DNA from: Clusia tigrina
Lineage: Eukaryota > Arthropoda > Insecta > Diptera > Clusiidae
Reading direction: 5' to 3'
NCBI GenBank assembly: GCA_920105625.2
Contig: OV050032.1
Location: forward strand, 200,604,258-200,668,257
DNA length: 64,000 nucleotides
In this document: in pieces, positions 12,201-31,889 of the stretch
How the letters are laid out: each line of letters starts with the position of its first letter
Numbering within the stretch: position 1 is the stretch's first letter
Notes under the pieces: model-generated
Databases searched by the model: none
Told to the model about the DNA's origin: nothing
Seen by the model: only the letters and a program-made list of their open reading frames with translations
Made by a program: the position numbers and the translations under genes

Positions 12201-13430
12201 TATAGTGATGTGTCTGACTATGTCAATATCTGGAATTCAGTCTTCACATAAAGGACCTTACTTGTATGGAATTGTGAAATAACTGAGCTGACTGCTTCCC
12301 ATCTCGAAAAGGAAAACAATAAATAAGTAACTATAGTGTCAAAGTGAATCGTATTTACATATATTTGACGATGGCTCTCCTTATCGACATGGTTGTTTAC
12401 ATATATATCAGCTGAGTCACAGACTTAGCCAGCGCCATCTGTGAGTTCGATCATACAACAATGGTCTCGTCCCATTTGCATATCGTTGGTGGGACAAAAT
12501 AATGTGTGCCTGGTATAAAGGATTTCTACTCTCGCACGTTATCAAGGCATACTGTCGCCTCTCACTCATTCTCACATATTTAGCTTTTATACGCACTTAT
12601 AGTGTAATTATACAGTGGGGTCCAAAATTCTTCTGGAATATCTGAATATCTAGACTTAGAGCACTGTAGTAGTTGCACTCAGATAATTTCTTGTAGACCG
12701 GTGTTACACGGCAATCATTTTACCAGTTACTTGGCAGCAAATCAGAAGAATTATATTGTGCAAAACTAAAAGTCGTGCGTCAAATGTGTCCCCCGAATTG
12801 TTAGTGCGCCAAGGACAGCGTCAGGAAAGTAGAAGACAAGCTCATTTACTGAGCGCCAATATGCCAAAAAGAGAGGGAAGTAAAAACAGAAATAAGCTCG
12901 CGTCGAAGACTGAATCAAACTACTTTTGGTATTAAAACATTCAATTAAACAGGCAAAAAGTTTGGAGCACAGCTTTGCAAATTGCTAGTTAATTATATAA
13001 TAAAAATTTTAAAAAAATTCATATATTTACATAATTATAATTAATGTAAAAATATGTACTCACAATTTTCTTGTGAAGCGTAATTAAGGGTTGGCAACAC
13101 TGACGTCGTATTCCAGGTAAGATGATCAATTCCGCAAGAGCAACCAGTTTACTAAAGTTGAGTGGGCTGTGGCTTTTTTTCAATATAATGCGTTTTTGAC
13201 ACACAATTTTTTTTTACTTAATCAATAATTCTTAAAAATTTAAACTTGCTTTTCAAATGATTTGTTTTGATTTTTATTGTTGGTGAATTAATTAAAAATT
13301 TCTTCTTTAAAACTCTGCTTTACCTCAATGCATAGGCGCGCAATGTACACAAAACAAACACACACACATACATATATATACTTATACACACGTTTGCAGG
13401 CCCGCACGAACGAATACAAATCCGAACTGG
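12201..13430. other. Intergenic, nothing recognised
   Basis: AT-rich sequence with no supported gene or repeat. Confidence 0.5.
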
Positions 13431-13467
13431 TAAGATGATCGTGTCTGAAGGGAAACAGGTAGTTTTG

Positions 13468-13580
13468 TGTTGTTGTTGTTGTTGTTTTTGTTGCTGCTGC
13501 TGATGATGTTGCTTATGTCTACTACTGTTGTTGTTGTTTTTGTTGTTTCTTTTACTATTATTGCTGTTGTTGTTGGTTAT
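13468..13580. repeat. GTT/GCT triplet-rich tract
   Basis: Interrupted gttgttgtt runs. They could be untranslated or intronic sequence of a fly gene, but no coding exon is seen nearby. Confidence 0.7.
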
Positions 13581-14435
13581 ACTACACTGATTTACTTTTT
13601 CTTTTTTACCTGAAAAATTTTACATTGTTGTTTTTTGTTAAAATAGACTTTTCTTGAATTTGCGTTTTAATCCTTTTATATTTAATCACTATTTAATTAT
13701 TATGCAAAATTTATTATTGTTATATTAATTTTGTTATTTTCGAATTTAAATACAGACAATGCAAAAATATGGCTTGAACAGGCACAGGTGAAAAATGTTT
13801 GGCTGGCAAATTTTTGGAATTTGGGAATGAGTGATTTTGAATTTACTTTGTTTGGTATTGTTAAAATTGTTGTTTTTTAACTTTACTGCTACATTTCTTG
13901 TTATTATTTTATTTAGTTTCGTTTAAATATATTTCAAACACTTTATTTAAGATGTTTCTCTTTAAATTTGCGGTCTTCCTTTGCGTGTGTAACGTTGGTA
14001 ACACGTTCTGTATTGTCTGGTTTTCGGTCAAGAAATTTCATTAAAAGGAAACAAAAATTAAATCAAAAATAAATGCTCACATAGTAAGTTAAGAAACTAT
14101 ACAAACGCTTTGAAACAACGACACAAACTGAACTCAACAAATCTTCGTAGCGCGATGCAGAGCGAGCATTGGTATTCGTTCAATGCCATCCCAGTAGCGA
14201 AGCTAATGAGTGCTGCTGAGAAATTAAAGAACAGCGATTGATGTGCGCATACAAAAATATCTTGGTCCTTACTTAGTATTAAAATATCGTTATTGAATTG
14301 AATTTTGAAGCGCTGAAAACCTCAGTAGCTAGTGCCCAAATCAGTAGTTTATATATAAAATTTATTTTATATAAAATTTATTCTATAAATACACTGTTAA
14401 TAATAATAGTAATAATGAATTTATGCCATAACAGA
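13581..14435. other. AT-rich, nothing recognised
   Basis: Long T-rich stretch with no open frame of note. Confidence 0.5.
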
Positions 14436-14439
14436 TGCA

Positions 14440-14856
14440 AGTGATAGCGATACTGGGCAATTGTTCGCTAAGTATCCTATGTATTTTTCGCTTAAGCTGT
14501 GTCATTTCCTCATTTAATCGCATTCTGTTGTCGATATCTAAAAAACATAGCTAGCATGCCACGATCAATAAATTGTAATCAATGTTGAAGATTTGATACG
14601 TATGCAGACATTGTGATAGGAGAGCAAAAAAGCAACAACAATGACACTTGGAAATTATTCGCTATGTATCCTACGTATTTTTCGCTTATGCTGTGTCATT
14701 ACCTCATTTAATCGCTTCTGGTTGGCGATATCTAAAGACCATACCTAACATGTCACTATCAACGAAGTATATGAACTAATTGTAATCAATGTCGAAGATT
14801 TGATACGTATGCAGACTTTGTGATAGGAGAGCAAAAAAACAACAACAGTGACGAAG
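14440..14856. repeat. About 200-bp imperfect tandem dimer
   Basis: Two head-to-tail copies. The first copy has gtatcctatgtatttttcgc at 14472 and the second has gtatcctacgtatttttcgc at 14666. Both end in gatttgatacgtatgcagac followed by tgtgataggagagcaaaaa. The offset is 194 bp at the left and about 207 bp at the right, because of a small insertion. It looks like a satellite-type monomer duplicated once. Confidence 0.92.
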
Positions 14857-16155
14857 TCAGCAGTAAACAGCAATTGCAAGAGCAATAGCAACAAACAAAT
14901 TAAGTAACCCGAAGTCGCTTGTACACACTTAACGTGTATAATTCCATCCATCATAGTTCAATGCATGCTAGTGATAACCATGGTGTTTACCGTAAAGTGC
15001 ATATATATATATTTTTTTAAATGGGTGTAGAATTGATTTATTCGGGAAAATATTTATTTTCAACGCGTTACATGTAAAAAAATTATATCTAATACAACTT
15101 TGAGAATGGTCTGAAGAAATATGTTTTATACAATATTGTTTATTTTTATTTCAAATAATCAGTATCAAAAACGAGCATAGCCAGAAACTCACTACTTACC
15201 AGAGTATACCGAGTAAAGAAAACGTCAAACGGCAAAGCGGCGAAATAAAGCAGACGGACGTTGTACATGAATCCACTGAAAATCGTGTTGAATCCTCTCA
15301 GAATCATGGTGAATCCACTCCAAATCGTGGTGTGTCCGCTACGGATGCTGGCAGCGAAAAAGAGTTTATTTTCTCTGCTACTTACTATCTTCCTATGGTA
15401 CAGTCCAATAAATTCGCTACTGGGTATGTTTTTGTTTGTTTTATACGTTTAGCAATGCACTCCCGCGCATCTATGCTTCGAGTGAGAGAGCAAATGCAAC
15501 CACAAACAATTTCGGCAACAATGTATGACAATATATTGCAACAGAAAGAGGCGTGGCGGGATTTTAACTTATGTTTCGTGTACACTATATTAATATCTGA
15601 ACCTAATTGTAAAGTCTTTCATTCAACATGTTGTACAACATACTATACCTTGGATGATGTAATTAGTACAGAGTGTTTATGGAGAAGGTACCATCAATAA
15701 TTTTGAAAAAGCCAAATTTAATTCACAATAAAATACTCGTATATTTGCATGCATATTTTTGGAACTTTTATTGCGTCAATCAAAAAACTTCGTCTGGTAA
15801 TGAATTGTGAATAACCACACGCACTCTTTCTCTCTTGCTCTCGCACTTGCTCTTACACACAATGCAACTTGCTCTTGCACTGCAATATGATTGCTTATTA
15901 ATATGCACTTGAAAAATATTTGAGGGTGATTTTATATGAAATAATAATCACAGGCATTTTCGATGCTTAGCGCAACCGATTGACACATTGTCCTGATATA
16001 TGATGTACAATATTTGCACTTTAGATACGGATATGAGGTAGAAAACACACAGATTCTGTAAATTGAATTGACAAAATTTTTAGTTTTATCATACCGACTT
16101 GTTTAGCTCCATCAAATCTGTATTCTGTAGTGAGAATTGGGCACTATTCGATCTG
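14857..16155. other. Intergenic; short open frames not supported
   Basis: Frames at 15261-15452 and 15332-15700 start in a short tandem repeat (aatccactgaaaatcgtg-like, 15268-15340) and have no recognisable domain. I call no gene. Confidence 0.45.
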
Positions 16156-16157
16156 AT

Positions 16158-16217
16158 GCACCTTTATAGTTCTCAAAGTACTTACTTGCACCTTTATAGT
16201 TCTCAAAGTACTTACTG
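16158..16217. repeat. 30-bp tandem duplication
   Basis: Two adjacent copies of a 30-bp unit beginning gcacctttatagttctcaaa. Confidence 0.9.
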
Positions 16218-16644
16218 TATTCTTGATGAAAATCTTCAGAAACACTACGAGACTCTCAAAATATGGGAAATTATCCTATATAATTTTCTGGTGGAAATTT
16301 TTCTTATTTATCAAAATAACATTTTCGCAAAAAGAAAAAAATTCTAAGTAAATATGAGCAAAAGAAATTCCTGGTATCTCCACTTTGAGCAAATATAAAT
16401 AGACTAATATCATAAGGGCAAGAAGTGGATATCCCTGGCAGCTAGTGCTAGATTGGTTAAAATTTATAATTGTAATTAAATTTAATAATAAACAAATTAG
16501 GGGCACAAACCAAACAATAAAAACCTGCGGTGTATTTTTTTATATACATTAATTACATTATTGTATGACCTATGGACGGAGAAGCATCTGTGTATCGAAT
16601 TTTCATAACATAATAACATGAAGAACTACAATGTAGCTAGTTCT

Positions 16645-16762
16645 TATATAGTAGTATATGGGACCTGCTGTCCCATGCGGTATCACAAAGGGTCAATGTT
16701 GGCCTAAGTGCGCCCTTTTCGGGTGGCCGCTTTATCTACCTACCTACCTATATAGTAGTATA
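16645..16762 (+). mobile_element. Very short non-LTR insertion with perfect TSD
   Basis: A 90-bp insert (16659-16748) is flanked by a perfect 14-bp duplication, tatatagtagtata (16645-16658 and 16749-16762). The insert holds the 3' UTR gcggtatcacaaagggtcaa and ggcctaagtgcgcccttttc seen at 9133-9072, and ends in a (tacc)n tail. It is a severely 5'-truncated product of target-primed reverse transcription. Confidence 0.9.
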
Positions 16763-17132
16763 GTTATTAATAATTATATTTCTATTTATAAATAAATAAA
16801 TTAATTAAATTATTATATTTTTATAATGAGTTTAAGGTCCAATGAAAAATTTGTTATATATCAAAATAAAATTTGTTTGTCTTTATTTAAATGTTCCAAT
16901 AATTCGGTTTCCTCCAATTAATAATATTTGCATTAATATTATTATTATAATTTGTACAAAAATAAATTTGTGTACAACATAAATAAATACTAGTTTTACA
17001 ACTAGAAGAAAATTGTATAAATTAAAGTTTCGTCTCTCTTGCATACCAACACCCTTCAAGGGTTAACTTTTCATAGAATTGTAGAAGTTTCAACTTTTGT
17101 AAATTTTTGTTTTGATATAGAATTTAGCAAAA
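16763..17132. other. AT-rich, nothing recognised
   Basis: Mostly A and T, with no supported feature. Confidence 0.5.
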
Positions 17133-17314
17133 ATGTGTATCGTGGAATATGTTATCCCTGCATCGCCTTCTCTACACTTCAATGAATTAGCAAATCAGCT
17201 AACTAAAAACTTTCAGTGTATTGTGGCTCTCATTTGTAAGAGAACCACAGGAGAACGCGTTTGCGCTTTGGAGCTGCCGGTCAATAACAAACAAATTTGT
17301 ACGTTACAAAAGGT
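17133..17314 (+). CDS. Possible first exon of an unknown gene
   Basis: An ATG in good context (caaaaATG) opens a frame with balanced, protein-like composition for about 60 codons, up to a plausible donor site (caaaag|gtaagg at 17315). It includes Phe-Asn-Glu-Leu-Ala and a Cys-rich I-C-K-R-T-T-G-E-R-V-C-A-L-E stretch. The region around it is extremely AT-rich, so the GC-balanced frame stands out. I do not recognise the protein and cannot find a convincing second exon. It may be a degraded exon or chance. Confidence 0.3.
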
Positions 17315-17606
17315 AAGGAATTTTGTGAGTTTGCCGGTAAAATGCAATTCAACAATTTAAAAAACAACAAAAACACCCTCTGGAAACTCTCGCATTACAC
17401 CGTGCCCAGTAGGCAAGGAAACCATTGTAACTGGCAGGAGCAGTTCAAATAAAAGTGGAGAAAAGTTGACCAACCCAGTCAAATACACCACGATTGCCTC
17501 TACTGCTTACTGTAATAAAGTTGGCAGGGGCTATAGTAAATATAATGTGACAAGTTCAATAGAATTTGTTTCTATGATAGGTCACGTTCCACCAATATAG
17601 CAGAAA

Positions 17607-17696
17607 GTAATATTATAACGCCTTTTTATGGAAAATCTCCTTCCATGCTAGCAAAAAGTTAAATTATAACTCCTTTTAATGGAAAATCTCCTTCGG
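17607..17696. repeat. Short tandem duplication
   Basis: Two copies of a unit of about 45-50 bp, each ending in atggaaaatctccttc. Confidence 0.85.
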
Positions 17697-17862
17697 TGGG
17701 CAAATCGATTTTGAAACATATTTCTTGGGATTATTTATTGGAGCATTATTACTGTCACTTAGATCAATGTAATGGAACAGACCCAGATCAGCGAACGAGC
17801 GTTAATACTTTTGGGGAACTGTTTCTGTTAAGTGGAATCCGCACTTTATTTTCCTCACTTTC

Positions 17863-18581
17863 TTAAGCTGGTCATACACGACAGGTATGCTGTGCGATCG
17901 GTTTGAAAGTGATTCACCACACGACAAACTGATTGTTCAAACTTCATTTTATTCTTGAGCGTCGTGGCGGCAACATGAATGCGCAAAACGCAGATGATGC
18001 AGTCGTACATGTAGTTCTTTATTTTTGCGCGAAAAAAATATGAGAGAAAAAAACGTGTTTGGATAAAAGAGTAGTTACATGAAAGAAATAAACGTTCTCA
18101 TATCCTTTTGCTGATTTTCTACTTTCATTGTCTTTTTTCATGTCATTTTTAATTTTCAACTTTCAATTTCAATACTTGCGTTTATGTGTACTCCATAGAT
18201 TTTTAATCTATGGTGTACTCTCTGACGTCTTCAACCAAAATGCGCAAATGTTTGACAACAACGCCATATACCAGAGAATACAGATAAATTACTCTTGTTT
18301 TGAGCACACTTACGCATGTGCAAAATTGTAATAGTGTGCACGATTTTCTTCAGAATTCTGGTTAACCAATGATAAACCAACCTATCCATATAGGCAACGT
18401 TTAAGTGTCCCGTCTCTATGGTATCTGCCATATACGACAAACATGTTTGCAAACGGATCAGCAAAAATTGAAAATTTTCAAAAAGCTACGATCGGTTTGA
18501 CTACAACGTCACAGACGAGAAGAACACCCTCCAACACAAACTAATCGCACAAACATGTTTGTCGTGTATGGCAACCTTTAG
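17863..18581. mobile_element. TIR element (about 0.7 kb), probably a MITE
   Basis: The left end reads gctggtcatacacgac from 17867. The right end, read inverted, gives ggttgccatacacgac. Both continue into similar subterminal sequence with a tgtgcgat core. The flanks are TTAA (17863-17866) and TTAG (18578-18581), consistent with a TTAA target with one mutation, but a TA target is equally possible. A third copy of the terminal motif (catatacgacaaacatgttt) lies inside at about 18430. No transposase frame is visible. Confidence 0.7.
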
Positions 18582-18616
18582 CCATACGAACGGTCATGCC
18601 TCTGGTGTGTACATAC

Positions 18617-19805
18617 TATTGATGAGCGATCCGGTTATTTAAGAAGAACGCCGTTATCGGTGAACGTTCTTTTTCGATAACCGTTCGGGAAGGACTCTCG
18701 TGATAACGATTTCGTTAATTGAAGAAATTGGTTTTCGTTGGGGAACGGCGTTCTCAATGTGAAGTATGCAAACGATAAATGCGAAAGCTCCACTTACAAA
18801 TAAAGAGTTCACAAAATCCAAAGATAAAGGTAGGACCAAAAGAGACGAGACGTAACGATAGCGAGTGGACGAACGTCTGCACTTGTTACGTCGATTTTGA
18901 CATTTAACCCAAAATGTGACGCTATCAAACGCATCGATAGATGGCTTTTTACATAAATTCCGAACTCATCCCTCACAGCGGCGATTAAATTGTAGATAAA
19001 TTCCGCCATTTTAATTTTAAATTTTTTTTCAAAATAACAATCGTGTCAACAAAGTAGCTGCTGTGACGAGTAGCAGACGTTTGCAGTTCGGTTCTTACGG
19101 AACCGATCGTCACGTCTAAATGTTTCGTTCAGTTTCGATCAAATACGTACGGCCATTTTGGCTATTAACATTGATTCACATATGCTTGAACTTACTGGTT
19201 ACGTTTCGGCTCGTCTATTTTGGTTAGCCCTTAACACGTGACGCGGTCGTCAAAAAGTATGCAAGTTGCAAACACGAGAAAAGTATATAAAGAGAGAACA
19301 TTTATAATGGTTATGAAAGAACTAGACAAGTAAGCAAATGTACTTACATATATTGAAATAAGTGAAATCAAAGAACGTATATTAAGCCGCTCCTATATGT
19401 CTACATTATCTGAAGTCAAATAATTTAGATGCATCAGTGAAAAATATGTGTTTGGGTCACATGAACACCGATTCACGGGAAAACAGAGTTTTGATTTTCC
19501 ATTATCGGTGTCCATGTCACCCAAACACATATTTTTCACTGATACATCTACATTATTTGACGTCAAATGTTTGACCGTCTAAGGCCGGCTTAATATACGT
19601 TCTTTTCACTGATACACATCCACATTATTTGACGTCAAATGTTTGATCGTTTAAGGCCGTCCTTTGATTTCACATATTTCACTAAAATAAGTGATTGCCG
19701 TCAAATGATTGACCGTCTAAGGTCCCCTTGGAAAGAACGGTTACGACGTTACTGGTAACTTTTCAATAACCGTGATAACCGGTACGGAAATATCGCTCAT
19801 CACTA
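18617..19805. mobile_element. hAT-like TIR/foldback element (1.19 kb)
   Basis: The left end tattgatgagcgat and the right end (inverted) tagtgatgagcgat form terminal inverted repeats; both continue into ccggtta-type sequence. The adjoining 8-mers gtacatac and gtgtatgc differ at three positions, all transitions, so they could be a decayed 8-bp target duplication of the kind hAT elements make. Inside are a second inverted pair (about 18832-18860 with 19185-19225) and a strong hairpin (19427-19472 with 19504-19549). No transposase was recognised. Confidence 0.7.
19427..19549. repeat. Large hairpin: 46-bp arms, 31-bp loop
   Basis: The arm agatgcatcagtgaaaaata (continuing to ccgat at 19472) pairs with 19504-19549 with about four mismatches. 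Weaker complementarity extends outward to about 19358 and 19612. To the right, units of about 70 bp carrying tgacgtcaaatgtttga repeat directly (19555, 19627 and a partial copy at 19695). Confidence 0.93.
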
Positions 19806-20683
19806 GTGTATGCCACTATGTGTGTAAGCTAACAATACTGTTATTGGCCAGAACCCATATCAGAGTTTTAGCCGCCTTTATTAGTAAAGGTGGGAGGTCA
19901 AGGTTCAATTAGGACCGTCGAGCCACTAATGATGATGATGATGAATTAGTAAAGGAAATGCGCGTGGGTCATCCCCATACCAAGGAAATCAGAGCAACAA
20001 ACGAAAATAGACTATTGTGAATGGTATAAAATATGGACAAATGGCCAGAATACGCTATTAACTGCTTAGAACAGAAAGTTAGCATAATTAATGATTTGAC
20101 ACAAAATCCATTGTAGTCATTTCTTGGGAGGGAGCAGCTTTACACACTTCTCTAGGCATTTCTCACGTCATTATAACTATTCTATTGGATTGGACAGTGT
20201 AATCGAATGCCTGGTTAATTTTGTATTCAGTAACTGATTGCCTATTGCTGGCCACCTTCCACTAGCGAAGGAGCTAGCGGATGTTCAAGCAGAGGGTGGC
20301 AATAGTAAATTCATCAGTCGCCGTAGTAAATTCACCAGTCGCCGTAGTAAATTCACCAGTCGAGCGCATGTAGCAGAGATAGCAGCGGAACTAGTGTTGG
20401 TTACCAAGTTACCGGCGAATCGCCTGGGGATTGACCAGTCCCATATACTAGAGGGTACTTACTACACTTAATCTTAGTTAGCTTTGTTTAAACAATTTGT
20501 TAAAATTTGTATTTTCTTATTTATTCCTTTATTATACACATCAATTTTATTAATTTTATTTTATGTCATTTATTATCGTAAATTAATGCTGTTGATGTAC
20601 TTGAAGAGATCATAGAGATCATACGTACAATCCCATAAAATAAATAAATATAAAATAAATTTAATAAATATATTATATAACCA
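19806..20683. other. Intergenic, nothing recognised
   Basis: Contains a short (tga)n run at about 19929-19943 and a 21-bp duplicated unit near 20309-20360 (aaattcaccagtcgccgtag-like). No gene is supported. Confidence 0.5.
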
Positions 20684-20845
20684 ATCGATTATTATTATCA
20701 ACATCGCACCATAATGAACTATCCGTGCAAGCGTTTAGGAGAATGAGTACAAGGAAGACGCATTTTGAAACCAGGCCCTGGGGAGAATACGAACCCGCGA
20801 CTCCACGACTAGCATGCTTACCACAAGACCACGGAGGCCGACTCA
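20684..20845 (-). mobile_element. tRNA-derived SINE, copy 1
   Basis: The minus strand starts with a tRNA-like head: A-box gtggtcttgtggtaagcatg and B-box gggttcgtattct. The SINE body includes a cattttgaaacc-like segment, and the 3' tail ends in a (taat)n-like run (20690-20699 on plus). The head matches the copy at 48001 and the body matches the copy at 43876-44026. About 35-40 bp of the body is deleted. No clear target duplication was found. Confidence 0.8.
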
Positions 20846-21910
20846 GGTTGAATTAGGGAATCATTTGTTAACTAAACGAAACCCCAGGTAGGGCAGCCGC
20901 ATCACCAATAAACCAGTGTCAGCCACCAGTTGGGTCCATTGTGAGAAGTCATACAAAACCCCAGCTTTACACAAAAATCTTCCAAGTCGACTTATACTGG
21001 GCATATTCGAGTTGCAATATGTACTAACAATTATACATAGAACACTATATACACATATACTATATATAATTTTAGTTAAGGCACTTAATTAGTAGTGCCA
21101 TCTAGCCAAGCGTACCAAGGTAGGTTAGCCAGCCGCATCACCAAGAAAACAGTGATGCCACTTAGACCATCAGTTGGGTCTGTTGTGAGCCATGCGTAAG
21201 AAGGACTCGTGCAAAATGTATGGCTAGAAATAATCAAATCACCTCTTCTCTAAGTTGAGTGGTTTACACATATTTACATATTTGTTTGCTTATAATATAT
21301 TTATACATATGTAAAGATAGTTAGAATCCACAGCAGAACCAAGTGGATATATGCACAGTGGGCATTGTCGGACAATTTTTTCGATAAGTAATAAGAATAT
21401 ATGTACCCACAGGAGATGCATGTTTTCGGTCTTGGTCAGCCAAGCATTCCTCTAATAATTGCATGTAAAATTTCTGTTTGTCTGCCGATATATACTACCT
21501 CATAATTGTCAGAGTCTTGACCCAAGTGGTAGGCCTCCAACACACCTCTCAGCTAGTTGTGGGTTATGAGGTGTGGCAATCTCTCCCTTTCCGTCGGCAG
21601 AGTTGGTGATTGGATGACAATGACATGCAAAGCACAATATATGAGAGCTTAGATCATCACTTGAATCGTTCCGCTGTGGATGGAAATTAAAGTTGGAATT
21701 TATTTCAAGAAAATTTATTGTTTCGCATCTCTTGAACATAAAAAGTAGCATGCATGCGCGCTTGTCATGCGTGTTAAATATTTCTGAAATAGAGAATTGC
21801 TTTAAGCAAAAAAATTTTCCAAAAATAAAAAAAAATATGTCCAAAACATACGAAATGAAAGAATTAACTACTATGAATTTGGCTGAAAGTAAGCGGCGCG
21901 AGCAGTTCGC
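20846..21910. other. Intergenic with a diverged 70-bp direct repeat
   Basis: Segments at 20889-20954 and 21119-21195 both read agccgcatcaccaa, then cagtg, then ccacc/ccact, then agttgggtc and ttgtgag. They look like two diverged copies of one repeat. The rest is AT-rich and unrecognised. Confidence 0.6.
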
Positions 21911-24815
<2,905 letters not shown>

Positions 24816-26623
24816 TTTAGCTCAATATTATTTAATAAATTTAATTAACTTATATTTTTGGTCGATTAGCTAGTTGCTTATAAGAATTTTAATTTCTTCA
24901 ACAAAATTTTCAAAGGCAATAATATTTCTATAAAATTTTACGAGAGACTGTCACAAAATGCAAAACAGCTGTTTCAGACTTAAAAAAGCAATCCCTTCAT
25001 AATAAAAATTTTCTATAGCATAATTTTAGGGTGAAAGTTGGCATGGCAATAGACAACAGCTGTTTTTGATCAAAACAGCAATTTCTCACGTAGCATAATT
25101 TTATGGTGAAATACTGCCATCCAGGTGAAACCAGACATTTTTGGTGATATTTTGTTTAAATAAAAGGAAAAAATTTAAATTGGTAAAGTAAGTAAAATGA
25201 GTTATATATATAACATATAGAAATAAATCGACAAATAACAGCGAGTGACCAGGAATTCCCACCTGCATGTACTAAACGGTACGGAAGGGAGTATTTATCC
25301 AATTATAGGAAATCAGTGAAGTAAATATATCCTTGAACAAAGCAGTGGGCATAATGCTCAATAAACTGAATGGACACATAAAAACTGTCTCCATGATTCT
25401 TGAACTTAGCCATATTGCCAGAGTTAACTCCAATTACAAAAGCGTTGTAATAACGACCAAAGTCTAAAAAGTTGCTGACTTCTATAAAAACTATTCGTAA
25501 AGGTTTTTTAGAGTCTAGATTTCAACATATTTTATTGTTTTGCAAATTTTGTTGTTTCCATGATAATGCGGTGAACCGCATAAGCTGGCTTATACTCTTA
25601 GATCTGTGCTGCCAATTCCAACATATGGTTTGTGCATAGAATAAACCATTTTTCATGTAAAAATATCAATATCAAACGAACTTGTTCTCAGTGCTGCCAA
25701 CTTTCTAGAAAGCAGGGATTTAGCGCCTTCGTGGTTCTAGCAAGCAAGTAGTATGTAAATAGTTGAGGCGACGTTGTAAACTCACAGGACTAAAATATTT
25801 AAATATTTTAATTTTTTAACCAATTAAAACGCAGAAGGTCCTTACACAATTAATAGAATCAGCTAGAATCCCGACGCCCAGCGTTTCCGTCATCAGTTCT
25901 TGAACCTCACAACTATTTTACTCACAATTTGTTGTTGTTTTGCGTTCACCTCGTTCGATTCGCCAGCTTTAACTCGTTATATATCGATTTGTAAAGCATT
26001 ACAACGACAAAACTTAACGAGTTGGTATTGATTCCCTTACAGGAATTCGGGAATTAAAACTGAGCTGTTGAGTGTTTATTTTGTGGTTTGTGCATAGAAT
26101 TAAACTGGTTTCACATACAAATCACCAATATTGACCAAACATTTGTTGCCAGTGCTGCCAACTTTCTATAAAGCATAGACTTATGTAACTGCATGTTCGA
26201 CACATTCATTGTAATGTTGGCTTCCCCTGCAGGATGCACCGGTGTCAGGATGGCTTTTGCTGTAAATAACTAGAACTCTTTTTTTATTTTATGTATTTCG
26301 AATACAATTTTTATTTCAGAATTTTTGTTTGTTTTCTTTTTGTTTTTTATTTTGTAATTAGCAAAAGTTTCCTTCGTTCGTAAATCATTATGGGGGAGTA
26401 CATCTCTTGCTGTGATGATGCAAACGATCTCATTTACACCTTTCGTAAATTCTATGCAATAAGAAGTTGAGATCCTCGAAAGGCTACGATTGGAAGGCAG
26501 CGTCCACTGGGCCATTTCTGGCTCTTCTAACCAACTTCCTGCCAAAATTTACAATTTACTAAGAACAAAAAAAAAAAAAAAAAAAAGAACCATGGCGCTT
26601 AATATAATAAAATTAATTTTAAA
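24816..26623. other. Intergenic between WARS2 and Dld with duplicated segments
   Basis: A unit of about 95 bp is duplicated in tandem at 24963-25045 and 25058-25128 (acagctgttt, then agcataatttta). A unit of about 100 bp is repeated at 25612-25720 and 26081-26180 (ggtttgtgcatagaat, then agtgctgccaactttcta). A poly(A) run lies at 26566-26585. The minus frame at 26545-26270 has no recognisable domain. Confidence 0.6.
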
Positions 26624-31124
<4,501 letters not shown>

Positions 31125-31889
31125 TTTGTTAAATTCCTTTCTTTGCAAGAAATTATTTTAAAACTACGAATTTGGCACACACAAAATCCCACACACACAC
31201 AATTTCTGACAGATGGATCAGAAATGAGCAATGTTAGTTAAGAATACAGTGAAAATGAAACAGAAACGAAACGAATTGGCCATGGAACAACGCACGGAAA
31301 ATGTTGACATTCCGTTCAATCTCAGTCTCAAGATGGCGATAAAGCCAAAATCTTGTGTGTGAGGTTTTACAACAAACTTTTGATATTTGATATTTATATT
31401 AAAATGACGATAGAATTACTAAATATAAACAATTGTGTGGCGCGCAAAAACATTAGTAGTAAAATATAACAAAAAACGAGGCTAGTGAAGAACGATTAAA
31501 ATTTGCAAGAAAAAATTGCGTTGTAAGAAGAGTGGTGGCAGTGTGGCAAGCATATTGGGCATTGCTCAAGTCAGACTGTCGGTTGTTCGCTGAAAGACAG
31601 GGCTGAAGTCAAATTCAGCAACAAATTTATAATATACATCAATAAAATACAACAACAACAATAGCAGCAACAACAATAATATTAGCTGCAACTACAACAG
31701 CAGCAGCAAAAAATGCTTTGAGCATAAAACTCGAAAGGGGTGGGCGGAAAGAGGGGATGCGTTTTAAACAATTTTAGAGAAATTCGAAAATCACGATTTT
31801 TATAGAAATTTTAAATTTAGGCAATTTTTAAAGAAAGTCGGAAAGCCGGAGTGCAGAAAAGGCAAAAATCATTGCTGGCTTAGCACAGC
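31125..31889. promoter_or_regulatory. Divergent promoter region of Dld and MED19
   Basis: 765 bp separate the two start codons on opposite strands, so the 5' UTRs and promoters of both genes must lie here. No TATA box or named element is convincing. A CAA-rich tract at 31650-31710 probably belongs to the MED19 5' UTR. Confidence 0.6.

Noticed and set aside
15261..15700. Possible gene with two overlapping frames
   Set aside because: Starts in a short tandem repeat, odd composition, no domain, no splice support.
19880..19945. Another SINE (ggttcaattagg resembles a B-box, followed by a tga run)
   Set aside because: No A-box or shared body; evidence too thin.
26270..26545. 91-codon minus frame
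   Set aside because: Ends in low-complexity K/N sequence; no recognisable domain.
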